From assembly GCA_016717005.1 (NCBI GenBank), contig JADJUF010000001.1:248001-312000 (forward strand): a DNA stretch of 64,000 bases. The letters are read 5' to 3'. The position numbers and the translations under genes are program-made. The notes beneath the pieces are model-generated. The model made no database searches, was not told where the DNA came from, and was given only the letters and a program-made list of their open reading frames with translations. This DNA comes from Myxococcales bacterium. GTDB lineage: Bacteria; Myxococcota_A; Polyangia; Haliangiales; Haliangiaceae. Within the stretch, counting starts at the first letter, position 1; every line of letters starts with the position of its first letter. This document shows positions 8,704 through 16,806 of this stretch, one piece after another.

Positions 8704-8978
8704 CTCCGGTTCCGGCTCGGGCTCCGGCTCCGGTTCCGACTCCGGCTCCGGCTCCGACTCCGGTTCCGGCTCCGGTTCCGGTTCCGGTTCCGGCTCCGGT
8801 TCCGGTTCCGGTTCCGGCTCCGGTTTCGGCTCCGGCTCCGGTTTCGGTTCCTGGCTCCGGCTCCGGCCCGGTTCCGGCTCCGGTTCCGGCTCCGGTTTCG
8901 GCTCCGGCTCCGGTTCCGGTTCCGGCTCCGGCTCCGGCTCCGGCTTCGGTTTCGGTCGCGGCGCCGGTTTCCGGCTCC
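8704..8978. repeat. GGCTCC/GGTTCC hexanucleotide array (array 1)
   Basis: About 275 bases consist almost wholly of six-base units GGCTCC, GGTTCC or GGTTTC and their variants, in the same orientation as glnS. Nearly every unit contributes a CCGG site. The array starts about 8 bases after the glnS stop and ends before the start of the DCC gene at 9015. No gene is supported in it. Three similar arrays occur elsewhere in the window (41359, 47258, 61514). Confidence 0.9.
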
Positions 8979-9014
8979 CTCGTCGACCCGAGCCGGGCGC
9001 GCTAGGGTCTGGTC

Positions 9015-9425
9015 GTGACGGCGACCGCGGACATCCCGCAGCCTCTGGTGCTCTACGACGGCGTGTGCGGTCTGTGCCACGCGTCGGTGCGGTGGCTGAT
9101 GAAGCGCGATCGCGGGCGGCTGCGGTACGCGCCGCTGCAGGGCGAGACGGCCCAGGCGCTGCGGGCGCGGTTCCCGATCCCCGAGACGCTCGAGTCGGTG
9201 GTGTTCATCGACGGCGATCGCATGCACCTGCGCTCGAAGGCGTTCTTGTTCGCGGCCCGGCACCTGACCCGGCCGTGGCGCTGGGCCTTCGCGTTCCGCT
9301 GGCTGCCCGCGTTCCTGCTCGATCTCGGCTACCGGCTGATCGCGCGGGTCCGGTACCGGCTCTGGGGCAAGCACGACACCTGCACGCTGCCGACCGCCGA
9401 CGAGCGGGCGCGTCAGCTGCCGTGA
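9015..9425 (+). CDS. DCC-family thiol-disulfide oxidoreductase
   Basis: The 136-residue protein starts at GTG 9015. Near its N-terminus it has the family-defining DGVCGLC motif (LVLYDGVCGLCHASV) with a redox CxxC, followed by the conserved FIDGD and KAFLFAARHL regions. This is the DUF393/YuxK type of small thioredoxin-fold protein. Family members are predicted to act in thiol-disulfide exchange; substrates are unknown. Two amphipathic or hydrophobic helices near the C-terminus (FRWLPAFLLDLGYRLIARV) are typical for the family. It lies immediately after hexanucleotide array 1 and is co-oriented with glnS, but the array separates the two genes by 318 bases. Confidence 0.88.
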   Translation: MTATADIPQPLVLYDGVCGLCHASVRWLMKRDRGRLRYAPLQGETAQALRARFPIPETLESVVFIDGDRMHLRSKAFLFAARHLTRPWRWAFAFRWLPAFLLDLGYRLIARVRYRLWGKHDTCTLPTADERARQLP

Positions 9426-9549
9426 CCTGATCGTCGGACCATCGACACGTCGTGGGTTGGTTCTCCACCGCCGCCGCCGCCAAGGTCGCGGGAACGCGTG
9501 GCCGCCGTGACCGCGCGGTCACGGCACAGCGGTTGCCTTGTGCCGCCGC

Positions 9550-10470
9550 ATGTCCCTTCACCGCCTGACGCCCCTCCTCGCCCCCCTCCTCGCCGCCCTC
9601 CTCATCCCCGCGTGCTCCGACACGGCGGACGAGTTCTTCCCCGGTCGGGTGCCGTGCGCTAGCACGGGCGCCTGGGACGGCGGTGAGCCCTACCAGCGCA
9701 CGTTCGTGTATGACGCCAGCAAGCACCTGCTGAGCGCCGAGACGCGCGACTCCTCCGGCGCGGTGATCTCGACCATCGTCAACACCTGGGACGGCGATCA
9801 CATCATCACCCAGGCGCGGACGACGACCACGCTCGACACCCGGACCACGTTCACCTGGGTCGACGATCGCCTGGCCACCGCCGATCGCCAGGACCTGTTG
9901 CTCGACGACGGCGATGATGGCTACACGATCACGAACACGTACCGCGCCGGCGTCCAGCTCACGCAGCGCCTCGAGCACCACGATCCCACGCGCGGCGGCA
10001 CGCTGACGACGATCACCGGCGACGACACCACGCGCGCGACCTGGCGCGAGTGCGCCGAGCCGGCCGATGGCAGCCCGTGCGCGGTCTATGTCTACGAGCA
10101 GCCCGACCGCGATCCCGACAACTGGACCCGCGCGACGGACGACTTCGACGACGACGGCGTGATCGAAGACGAGTACCTGCGGACGCTCGATGGCCACGCG
10201 CTCGATCTCACCTTCGAGTGGGCGAGCTTCATCGACGGGGCGCGCCTCGTCGCAGAGCGCGATACCCTGTTCCGCGAGGGCGACGGCACGCTCCTGTCGC
10301 GCAAGCTCGAGCTGTTCGACGCCGGGGCGCCGACCAACACCTACGTCGAGACGTACTCGTTCGGATGCGCCGCGGCGCGGGTGGCGACGACGTCGGCGGG
10401 CGGCACGCCCCGGCCCGCCCCCGAACGGCCGTGGATCGCCGCCCGGCGCGGCCTCGACCTCGACCGCTGA
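9550..10470 (+). CDS. Lipoprotein with YD-repeat-like strands
   Basis: ATG 9550 begins a lipoprotein signal (MSLHRLTPLLAPLLAALLIPAC); the frame extends 4 codons further upstream but those codons add nothing. The 306-residue mature region contains short beta-hairpin strands with the look of Rhs/YD repeats (TFVYDASKHLLSAETRDS, NTWDGDHIITQ), rich in Thr, Asp and Arg. There is no toxin domain. The final 35 residues are Pro/Ala/Arg-rich and may be an out-of-frame tail, since a single-base shift cannot be excluded. The function is unknown, and the protein is probably exposed at the outer membrane. A small 5-bp hairpin at 10475-10488 follows the stop. Confidence 0.5.
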   Translation: MSLHRLTPLLAPLLAALLIPACSDTADEFFPGRVPCASTGAWDGGEPYQRTFVYDASKHLLSAETRDSSGAVISTIVNTWDGDHIITQARTTTTLDTRTTFTWVDDRLATADRQDLLLDDGDDGYTITNTYRAGVQLTQRLEHHDPTRGGTLTTITGDDTTRATWRECAEPADGSPCAVYVYEQPDRDPDNWTRATDDFDDDGVIEDEYLRTLDGHALDLTFEWASFIDGARLVAERDTLFREGDGTLLSRKLELFDAGAPTNTYVETYSFGCAAARVATTSAGGTPRPAPERPWIAARRGLDLDR

Positions 10471-10536
10471 CGCCGCCCGCCGACGGGCTCGCTGCGGGCT
10501 AGCTGTCGAGGGGCCGGTGATGGCATCCTCGGCGCG

Positions 10537-11835
10537 TTGACCGACGCCCCGCCCACGGTTCGGAGCTTCCCCGGCGGGCCGCGCCGACGGGTGGCGTTCC
10601 TGATCGCGGTCGCGGTCGGGGTGTTCTTCCTGCCGCGCTGGTGGTGGGTCGCGCTCGCGCTCGTCGCGATGGGCGCGGCCTGGCTCGGGCTCGGGCTCGG
10701 CCGCGAGCGCCTGGTGCGCCAGGTGCGCAAGCTCATCCCGATCTCGCTGCTGTTCATCGCCGGCTACGCGCTGTTCTCCGACGACCCGGCCCGCGACCGC
10801 TGGTGGACCCTCGACCTGCACTGGGTCACGCTCGACCTCAACGCCTACGGCGCGGAGCTGGGCCTGGCGATGGCGCTGCGGATCATCACCGTGGTCCTGG
10901 CGTCGCACGTGGCGCGGGCGGGCGATCCGCGCGCCCTGGCCCGTGGCCTGCGCAAGCTCGGCATGCCGCGCCTGGCGGCCGTGGCGATCGACGCGACGTT
11001 GATGCTGCTCGACGGCGGCATGCGCGGCGGCGGCGGGCGCGGGCGCGGACGCGGTGGCGGCGGTGGCGGCGGTGGCGGTGGTGGCGGTGGTGGCGGTGGT
11101 GGCGGCGGTGGCGGTGGCGGCGGCGGTGGCGGCGGCGGCCACGGTGATCCGGCGACCGCCAGCAGCTTCCTCGCGGGCCTCCGCCGCCTGGCCCGGGGCG
11201 ACGTCGGCGCGCTGGTCGATCCGTTCCGGCGTCACCTGGGGCGGGTCGACCGTCACCTGCGCGAGCAGGATCCGGATCTGCCGCCCCACGTCGCGACCGA
11301 CGCCGCGGCCATCGCCGCCGTCGCGCTGACCATGCTCGGGGTCAAGGCCCTGAAGATCTTGCCGGGCATCCCGTTCCTGCCCGGGTACAAGGGCGTGCTC
11401 TTGCTGCCGCTGTACCTGGTGGCCGCCGAGGTCACCCGCACCAAGGTCGGCGCCACGCTCACCGGGCTCACGATGGGCACGGTCGCGTTCCTCCTCGGCG
11501 ACGGTCGCTACGGCGTGTTCGAGATCGCCAAGCACGTCACCCCGGGCATCATCGTCGACCTGTTCTACGGCCTCGCCCGGCGCGCGGCCGGCACGCACCG
11601 CATCCAGCGCATCATCGCGTACTCGACCCTGGGCCTGCTCGCGGCGCTGGGCCGGTTCGCGACCATCACGGTGATCGCCCTGGCGGTGCAACCGCCGGCA
11701 CTTGTTTACGCGGTGTTACTTCCGGGCCTCTTGGTCCACGGTACTTTCGGCGTCCTGTCCGGGGTGGTCACCGCGCCGCTCCTGAAGGCGCTGTCGTCCC
11801 CGCCCCCGTCCGAGCCTCCTACGGAGAGTCCATGA
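10537..11835 (+). CDS. ECF-transporter-like T-S fusion membrane protein with 29-Gly linker
   Basis: The 432-residue protein starts at TTG 10537 and its stop overlaps the ATG of the first Mo-storage gene (ATGA at 11832). The N-terminal half, about 1-165, has hydrophobic segments and a cytoplasmic ARGLRKLGMPR stretch reminiscent of the CbiQ/EcfT transmembrane component. A run of 29 consecutive Gly (residues 173-201) follows. The C-terminal half, from about 245, has at least five hydrophobic stretches (GVLLLPLYLVAAEV, GTVAFLLGDGRYGVFEI, IIVDLFYGL) like a substrate-binding S component. A T-S fusion would need an ATPase, which is not encoded here. Molybdate or tungstate is an attractive substrate from context only. 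The T and S assignments rest on pattern, not on a search. Confidence 0.5.
   Translation: MTDAPPTVRSFPGGPRRRVAFLIAVAVGVFFLPRWWWVALALVAMGAAWLGLGLGRERLVRQVRKLIPISLLFIAGYALFSDDPARDRWWTLDLHWVTLDLNAYGAELGLAMALRIITVVLASHVARAGDPRALARGLRKLGMPRLAAVAIDATLMLLDGGMRGGGGRGRGRGGGGGGGGGGGGGGGGGGGGGGGGGGGGGHGDPATASSFLAGLRRLARGDVGALVDPFRRHLGRVDRHLREQDPDLPPHVATDAAAIAAVALTMLGVKALKILPGIPFLPGYKGVLLLPLYLVAAEVTRTKVGATLTGLTMGTVAFLLGDGRYGVFEIAKHVTPGIIVDLFYGLARRAAGTHRIQRIIAYSTLGLLAALGRFATITVIALAVQPPALVYAVLLPGLLVHGTFGVLSGVVTAPLLKALSSPPPSEPPTESP
11053..11139 (+). repeat. GGC/GGT microsatellite encoding 29 glycines
   Basis: Twenty-nine consecutive glycine codons, only GGC and GGT, fill positions 11053-11139 of the ECF-like gene. 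The mixed codons show it is not a pure homopolymer, yet it remains slippage-prone. It joins the two membrane halves and may act as a flexible linker or vary in length. Confidence 0.9.
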
Positions 11836-12674
11836 CCAACCTCGTCAGCGGCGATGGCCGCACCCACATCGAGTCGCGGCTGATGCGCGAGTCGCTCCAG
11901 GATCGGCGCGTCGTCGCCGGCACCGACAGCGACCGCGACGTCCACATCTTCCCCGAGGCCGCGCTGATCGGCATCGGCGGCCAGAGCATCTTCGATCGCG
12001 GCAAGGACGCGATCCTGCCGCTGGTCGACGAGCTCGCGGCGATCAAGCTCACCGGCAAGCACATGGTGCTCGCGGTCGGCGGCGGCACCCGGGTCCGGCA
12101 CACGCTCTCGGTCGCGCTCGACCTCGGCCTGCCGGTCGGCGGCATCGCCCAGCTGATCGGCGCGATGGAGGAGTTGAACGCCATCCTGCTCAACACGCTC
12201 ATGGCCAAGCACGGGTCGATGCCGATGCAGCGCGATCACTTCTGGGACCTGCCGCTCTACTTCAAGTCGGGCATCCTGCCGATCGCGATCTCGATCCCGC
12301 CCTACCACTTCTGGGAGCCGCCGCCGGCCGAGGGCGTGCTGCCGCAGCACGGCTCGGACTTCGGCCTGTTCCAGCTGGCCGAGGTGCTGTCGATGGGCCA
12401 GCTGATCTTCGTCAAGGATCAGGACGGGCTCTACGACCAGGACCCGGCGGTGCACGCCGACGCCCGCCACATCCCGCGCATCACCCTGGCCGAGCTCCTG
12501 GCCAACCCGCCGCCGACCAACATCCTCGACGAGGAGCTGTTCCGCGCCTGGGCCAGCGCCAAGAACATCAAGCGCATCCAGATCGTCAACGGCCTCAAGC
12601 CGGGCATGCTCACCGCCGCGATCGCCGGCGAGGACGTCGGCACGGTGATCGTCAAGGAGGACGCCCGTGGCTGA
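11832..12674 (+). CDS. Molybdenum storage protein subunit (MosA/MosB-like)
   Basis: The 280-residue protein belongs to the amino-acid-kinase-fold family of molybdenum storage protein (MoSto), which packs molybdate or tungstate as polyoxometalate clusters in an ATP-dependent alpha-beta cage in the cytoplasm. Visible motifs are GIGGQSIFDRG (47-57), VGGGTRVRH (82-90), FGLFQLAEVL, FVKDQDGLYDQDP, and C-terminal VNGLKPGMLTAAIAGEDVGT. It is translationally coupled both ways: ATGA overlap with the membrane gene before it, and an 8-base overlap with the second subunit after it. By pattern it resembles Azotobacter MosA/MosB; which of the two it corresponds to is unclear. UMP kinase is the other family with this fold, but the local motifs fit MoSto better. 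Confidence 0.82.
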   Translation: MTNLVSGDGRTHIESRLMRESLQDRRVVAGTDSDRDVHIFPEAALIGIGGQSIFDRGKDAILPLVDELAAIKLTGKHMVLAVGGGTRVRHTLSVALDLGLPVGGIAQLIGAMEELNAILLNTLMAKHGSMPMQRDHFWDLPLYFKSGILPIAISIPPYHFWEPPPAEGVLPQHGSDFGLFQLAEVLSMGQLIFVKDQDGLYDQDPAVHADARHIPRITLAELLANPPPTNILDEELFRAWASAKNIKRIQIVNGLKPGMLTAAIAGEDVGTVIVKEDARG

Positions 12675-13470
12675 CCGCAAGATCATCGAGTCGACGCTGG
12701 CGCGCACCAACCTGACCGACCACGACCTCGCCAACGTCGCGTACACGCCGACGGCGGTCATGCCCGACGTGCGCGTGGTCAAGATCGGCGGCCAGTCCGT
12801 CATGGACCGCGGGCGCGCGGCGCTGTTCCCGATCCTCGACGAGCTGGTCACGGCCCGCAAGGAGGGCATCCAGGTCGTGATCCTGGTCGGCGGCGGCACC
12901 CGCGCCCGCCACATCTACTCGATCGCCAGCGAGCTCGAGATGCCGGTCGGCGTGATGGCCACGCTCGGCAAGTACATCCCGATGCAGAACGCCCGCATGG
13001 TCCAGATGCTGCTCGCCAAGCACGGCGGCATCTACATGCTGCCCGACGACTTCGAGAAGCTGCCGCTGTACCTGCAGATGGGCTGCATCCCGGTGATGAG
13101 CGGCATGCCGCCGTTTGGGTACTGGGAGAAGCGGGAAGAAGGCAGCCGCATCCCGCCGCACCGGACCGACGCCGGCGTGTTCCTGTCCGCCGAGTTCCTG
13201 GGCGCGCCCCGGGCCATCTTCATCAAGGACGAGGACGGCCTGTACACCGACGACCCGAAGAAGAACCCGGACGCGGTCCACATCCCGCGGATCTCGGCGG
13301 CCGAGCTGGCCGCGCGCGACCTGCCCGACCTCGTGGTCGAGCGCGTCGTGCTCGAGTACCTGCCGCGCGCGCGCGCGTGCAAGCAGCTGCAGATCGTCAA
13401 CGGCACCAAGCCCGGCCAGGTCCTGGCGGCGCTGCGCGGCGAGGACGTCGGCACGATCATCCACGCCTGA
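12667..13470 (+). CDS. mosA: Molybdenum storage protein subunit (MosA-like)
   Basis: The 267-residue protein closely follows the Azotobacter MosA pattern: KIGGQSVMDRGRAAL (from 39), VGGGTRARHIYSIAS (from 74), RIPPHRTDAGVFLSAEF, FIKDEDGLYTDDPKK, and C-terminal VNGTKPGQVLAALRGEDVGT. With the preceding gene it should form the alternating subunits of the Mo/W storage cage. It overlaps that gene by 8 bases, and its ATG uses GGAGGACGCCCGTGG, with GGAGG upstream, as its ribosome site. Two hairpins follow the stop. MoSto is known mainly from diazotrophs, so its presence in a myxobacterium-like genome deserves attention. The symbol is given because this subunit is the closer match. Confidence 0.85.
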   Translation: MADRKIIESTLARTNLTDHDLANVAYTPTAVMPDVRVVKIGGQSVMDRGRAALFPILDELVTARKEGIQVVILVGGGTRARHIYSIASELEMPVGVMATLGKYIPMQNARMVQMLLAKHGGIYMLPDDFEKLPLYLQMGCIPVMSGMPPFGYWEKREEGSRIPPHRTDAGVFLSAEFLGAPRAIFIKDEDGLYTDDPKKNPDAVHIPRISAAELAARDLPDLVVERVVLEYLPRARACKQLQIVNGTKPGQVLAALRGEDVGTIIHA

Positions 13471-13507
13471 TCGGCGTGGACGGGCGCGCGGCGCGATCGA
13501 GCGCCGC
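13461..13507. terminator. Two hairpins ending the Mo-storage operon
   Basis: A 7-bp stem CCACGCC/GGCGTGG (13461-13467 with 13473-13479) spans the stop codon. A second, GCGGCGC/GCGCCGC (13488-13494 with 13501-13507), follows with a 6-base loop. They lie between the plus-strand mosA-like gene and the convergent lipoprotein, so they may terminate both strands. There is no T-run. Confidence 0.55.
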
Positions 13508-13531
13508 CGCGGCCCCCGGCCGTACCGCGGC

Positions 13532-14239
13532 TCACGTCGGCGGCTGCTTGACCTCCTCGCGCTCCTTGCCGTGGCCGTCGCCCTCGCCTGAGTGGTTGCT
13601 GCCGTGGTCGCCCTTGGCGCCGCCGGCGCCACCGCCGCCGCCCGAGCTATCGGTCGGCGCGCCGGGCGTGAAGCCCTTCATCTTGTCGATGCGGCCCACG
13701 ACCTCCTTGGCCAGGTCGGCCGCGGTCATCGCGCCGGTGGGCGTGAGCACCACCTTGACGCCGCCGGCGATCTCCGACGAGGCGATCGTGACGTCCTTGG
13801 CCGTGACCACCGGGCAGATGCCGGCGCCGCCGCCCGTGCCCTCGCCGCTGTGCTTGATCTCGGCGTCGGGCGCGCTCTGCACCGCGACCAGGTGAGCGGT
13901 GCGCTTGCGGATCGTCTCGACCGCGGCCGGCTCGGTCGCGACGATGGTCAGGACCACGGTGTTGGGCATGGCCTTCTCGCCCGACAGCTCGGACGTGGCG
14001 CCGGCGACCGCCGACGGGCAGTTGCCGGCCTTGTTCGACATGCCGGGATCGACCCCGGTCGGCTCGGCGGCCGAGCCGGTGCCCGCAGCCGAGCCGGTGC
14101 CCGCGGCCGAGCCGGTGTCCGCGGCCGTGCCCGCGGCGGCGGTGCCGGCGGTCGGCGTCGGGGCCGGCGCGTCCTTCTTCTTCTTGCAGGCGCCCGTCGA
14201 CAGGGCGGCCGCGGCGATGATGACCGTGAGCGTGCGCAT
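13532..14239 (-). CDS. Lipoprotein with AAGTGS repeats and His-rich tail
   Basis: The 235-residue protein has a lipoprotein signal (lipobox STGAC) and then KKKK. A low-complexity stretch carries near-identical AAGTGS units (about residues 40-60). The central domain (about 70-185) has conserved-looking strands (AMPNTVVLTIVATEPAAVETI, KVVLTPTG). The C-terminal tail is Gly/His/Asp-rich (DHGSNHSGEGDGHGKE). The His tail could bind metal, but this is inference. It is convergent to the Mo-storage operon, separated by two hairpins. I do not recognise the family. Confidence 0.6.
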   Translation of the reverse strand: MRTLTVIIAAAALSTGACKKKKDAPAPTPTAGTAAAGTAADTGSAAGTGSAAGTGSAAEPTGVDPGMSNKAGNCPSAVAGATSELSGEKAMPNTVVLTIVATEPAAVETIRKRTAHLVAVQSAPDAEIKHSGEGTGGGAGICPVVTAKDVTIASSEIAGGVKVVLTPTGAMTAADLAKEVVGRIDKMKGFTPGAPTDSSGGGGGAGGAKGDHGSNHSGEGDGHGKEREEVKQPPT

Positions 14240-14332
14240 GGCCGCATGCTACCCGAGCCCCGGCCCGGCTGGGACGATCGGCCGCACCGAGGCCCGGAGC
14301 CCCTCGCCGCGCAGCCCGTGCCGCGCACCCCC

Positions 14333-14361
14333 TTGACGCGCGGCGAACGACCGAGTAGATA
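14333..14361 (+). promoter_or_regulatory. Promoter of the tRNA-Gln/tRNA-Glu unit
   Basis: TTGACG (14333-14338) and TAGATA (14356-14361) are separated by exactly 17 bases, ending 26 bases before the tRNA-Gln gene. This fits a sigma-70-type promoter driving the tRNA pair, although the -10 box matches the consensus only in part. Confidence 0.6.
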
Positions 14362-14387
14362 ACCGTCGCCCGCGCGGCGGGTGATCC

Positions 14388-14461
14388 TCGGGGATCGTCT
14401 AATGGCAGGACGTCAGTCTCTGGAGCTGACTATCTTGGTTCGAATCCAAGTCCCCGAACCA
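14388..14461 (+). tRNA. tRNA-Gln (anticodon CTG)
   Basis: A 74-base cloverleaf can be drawn by eye: acceptor TCGGGGA/TCCCCGA, D-arm GTCT/GGAC, anticodon stem TCAGT/GCTGA with loop CTCTGGA (anticodon CTG, reads CAG), T-arm CTTGG/CCAAG with loop TTCGAAT. The 3' end ACCA is encoded. GlnRS is encoded in the same window, so direct charging is consistent. Confidence 0.93.
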
Positions 14462-14483
14462 GGGCGCGACCTCGGCCGCGCCC
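14462..14483 (+). terminator. Hairpin after tRNA-Gln
   Basis: A 7-bp stem GGGCGCG (14462-14468) with CGCGCCC (14477-14483) directly follows the tRNA. It may terminate transcription or serve as a processing spacer before tRNA-Glu, since no strong T-run follows. Confidence 0.55.
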
Positions 14484-14546
14484 TCGCTCTTGATGCGGAA
14501 CGGTCTTGACGACGTGTCGTCCTTCTGCGAAAAGAGCGCTCGCAAC

Positions 14547-14619
14547 GGCCCCATAGTCTAGCGGTCTAGGACGTCGCCCTCTCACGGCGAAAACAAGGGT
14601 TCAAGTCCCTTTGGGGTCA
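14547..14619 (+). tRNA. tRNA-Glu (anticodon CTC)
   Basis: A 73-base cloverleaf: acceptor GGCCCCA/TGGGGTC (one G-T), D-arm GTCT/GGAC, anticodon stem TCGCC/GGCGA with loop CTCTCAC (anticodon CTC, reads GAG), T-arm AAGGG/CCCTT with loop TTCAAGT. CCA is not encoded. It lies 85 bases after tRNA-Gln. Confidence 0.93.
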
Positions 14620-14649
14620 CGACTCGACGACGGTCCACCCGGATCCGAA

Positions 14650-14679
14650 AAGCGCCCACCCGGGCGCTTCGTCATTTTT
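14650..14679 (+). terminator. Intrinsic terminator after tRNA-Glu
   Basis: An 8-bp stem AAGCGCCC/GGGCGCTT (14650-14657 and 14662-14669) has a 4-base loop and is followed by a five-T run at 14675-14679. This is the best-formed intrinsic terminator in the window and closes the tRNA unit. Confidence 0.82.
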
Positions 14680-14790
14680 CGGGCTCCGGCCCCACGGCGG
14701 CGGCTGCGGGCGTCGACCGCGGGCAGAAAACCGGGCCTGCCGCCAGCGCCGCCAGCCGGCGAGTCCCCGCTCGACATGCGCGCCCGCCGC

Positions 14791-15803
14791 TCAGACCTCG
14801 GCGCGGCGCACCGACCAGATGAACGCGTCGTACCAGAAGTGCATGAGCGACACGACGATCGTGATCGCCCAGAGCAAGGTCCAGTCGGAGTCGAGCGCCT
14901 CGACGCCCAGGCCGTACGCGGCGACGGCGCCCAGGAACAGCGCGAGCGCGAGGCCCGGGCGCCGCGGCAACCGCGCGCGGGCGGCGATGCGTCGGCCCTC
15001 CATCGCCCAGACCAGCGCGAGGTACTGGACGCCGTGGAAGAGGTTCATGATCAGGAAGGCCTGGCCCCAGGAGTTGAAGCCCCAGGTGTAGATCGAGACG
15101 AAGCCCGTCGACGCGAGCAGCCACACCTTGAGCCAGGACGGACGCCAGCCGCGGCGTGCGAGCCGCACGTAGGCCGCGACGTACCCGATCACGAACGCGG
15201 TGCCGATCGCGAGCACGCCCCAGGTGAGCCAGGCCCGGTGGGCCTCGACCCGCGCCGGCACCGACGCGAACAGCGCGTCGCCGACGTCCTCGAAGCTCGC
15301 GAAGGAGTCGACGTGGTCCATGAGCGTCGCGCCGGCCAGGATCGGGCCGGCGTAGAGGAGCTGGTTGAGCCAGAAGTCGAGGCGGCGCCCGACCTCGGGC
15401 GCGGTGCCGTGGTTGCGCTCGTAGATGCGCGCCAGCCCGAAGGTCTGCGCGGCCGAGTGCCAGACGTCCCAGAAGGTCGCGACCACGGTCGCGGCGACCG
15501 CGATCCACGGCGACGCGACGATCGCGAGCCAGAGGACGACCGGCACCACCAGGAACCGGATCGGGTAGCGGCGCCGGATCGCCGGGTTGCCGTGGCTGCG
15601 GAACACGACCGCGACCAGGTGTGCGTGGATGACGACGCCGACCGCCAGGCCGACCAGCGTGTCCCGCTCGGCGCCGAGCGTGCGGAGGTCGGTCGCCCAG
15701 GCCGTGCCGGCCACCGAGATACCAAGGAAGAGCGCCAGCATCGGCGCCCCGAGGAAGAACGCCCAGTCGTAGATCGGGCCGACGATGTACGGGGCGCGGG
15801 CCG

Positions 15804-15807
<4 letters not shown>
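14791..15807 (-). CDS. Multi-pass membrane protein of unknown function
   Basis: The 338-residue protein starts at ATG 15807, and this ATG overlaps the stop of the upstream gene (ATGA). It has about eight to nine hydrophobic helices. Notable conserved-looking segments are YDWAFFLGAP near the N-terminus, VIHAHLVAVVFRSH, a WHSAAQTFGLARIY block and a C-terminal MHFWYDAFIWSVRR. The His/Trp-containing loops resemble a group of uncharacterised bacterial membrane proteins. I cannot assign a function. It probably forms a translationally coupled pair with the gene at 15804-16445. Confidence 0.65.
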
Positions 15808-16445
<638 letters not shown>

Positions 16446-16488
16446 CGCGGCATTGTACCCGGCCGCGGGACCGCCTAACATCGTGGCG

Positions 16489-16668
16489 ATGCAAGGTCGG
16501 CTCGCGCCCGTGTTGGTGATCCTCGTGCTGATCAGCTTGGTCACCGCGGCGTGCGTCGTGCGCACCCGCCCGGCGCCGCGGCGCGGGCACGCCGTCCACG
16601 TCCACGACGGCGACGACCACGCGAAGCACAAGAAGCCCAAGAAGCACAAGGACAAGCACGACGACTGA
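16489..16668 (+). CDS. Small His/Lys/Asp-rich lipoprotein
   Basis: A 59-residue protein starts at ATG 16489. It has a lipoprotein signal (VLVILVLISLVTAAC, Cys22) and then a highly charged tail with alternating His, Asp and Lys (HVHDGDDHAKHKKPKKHKDK). Such tails often bind divalent metals, but this is inference from composition. It is divergent from the membrane-protein pair, with only about 40 bases between the start sites. A hairpin follows the stop. Confidence 0.55.
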   Translation: MQGRLAPVLVILVLISLVTAACVVRTRPAPRRGHAVHVHDGDDHAKHKKPKKHKDKHDD

Positions 16669-16681
16669 GCCGCGCGCGCGT

Positions 16682-16697
16682 GGTCCCGCACGGGACC
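16682..16697 (+). terminator. Hairpin after the small lipoprotein
   Basis: A perfect 6-bp stem GGTCCC/GGGACC encloses a 4-base loop (GCAC), 14 bases past the stop at 16668. There is no T-run, so it is a weak terminator candidate. Confidence 0.45.
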
Positions 16698-16768
16698 TCC
16701 ACGGTTGCTCACGGGGCCGTGGCCCGCCTCGGGGCGCCCCCGATGTCGGGCGTCCACGCACTTCGTGG

Positions 16769-16797
16769 TTGAGTGTGCCCGTAAGCTGAACTAGGGT
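16769..16797 (+). promoter_or_regulatory. Promoter close to the start of the lipoprotein at 16807
   Basis: TTGAGT (16769-16774) and TAGGGT (16792-16797) are 17 bases apart. The -10 box ends only 9 bases before ATG 16807 and no ribosome site lies between them, so the transcript may be leaderless. The -10 match is weak. Confidence 0.4.
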
Positions 16798-16806
16798 CGC
16801 CGACCC

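Noticed and set aside
8704..8978. CRISPR array
   Set aside because: The repeats are 6-base units without spacers of constant length and no cas genes are present.
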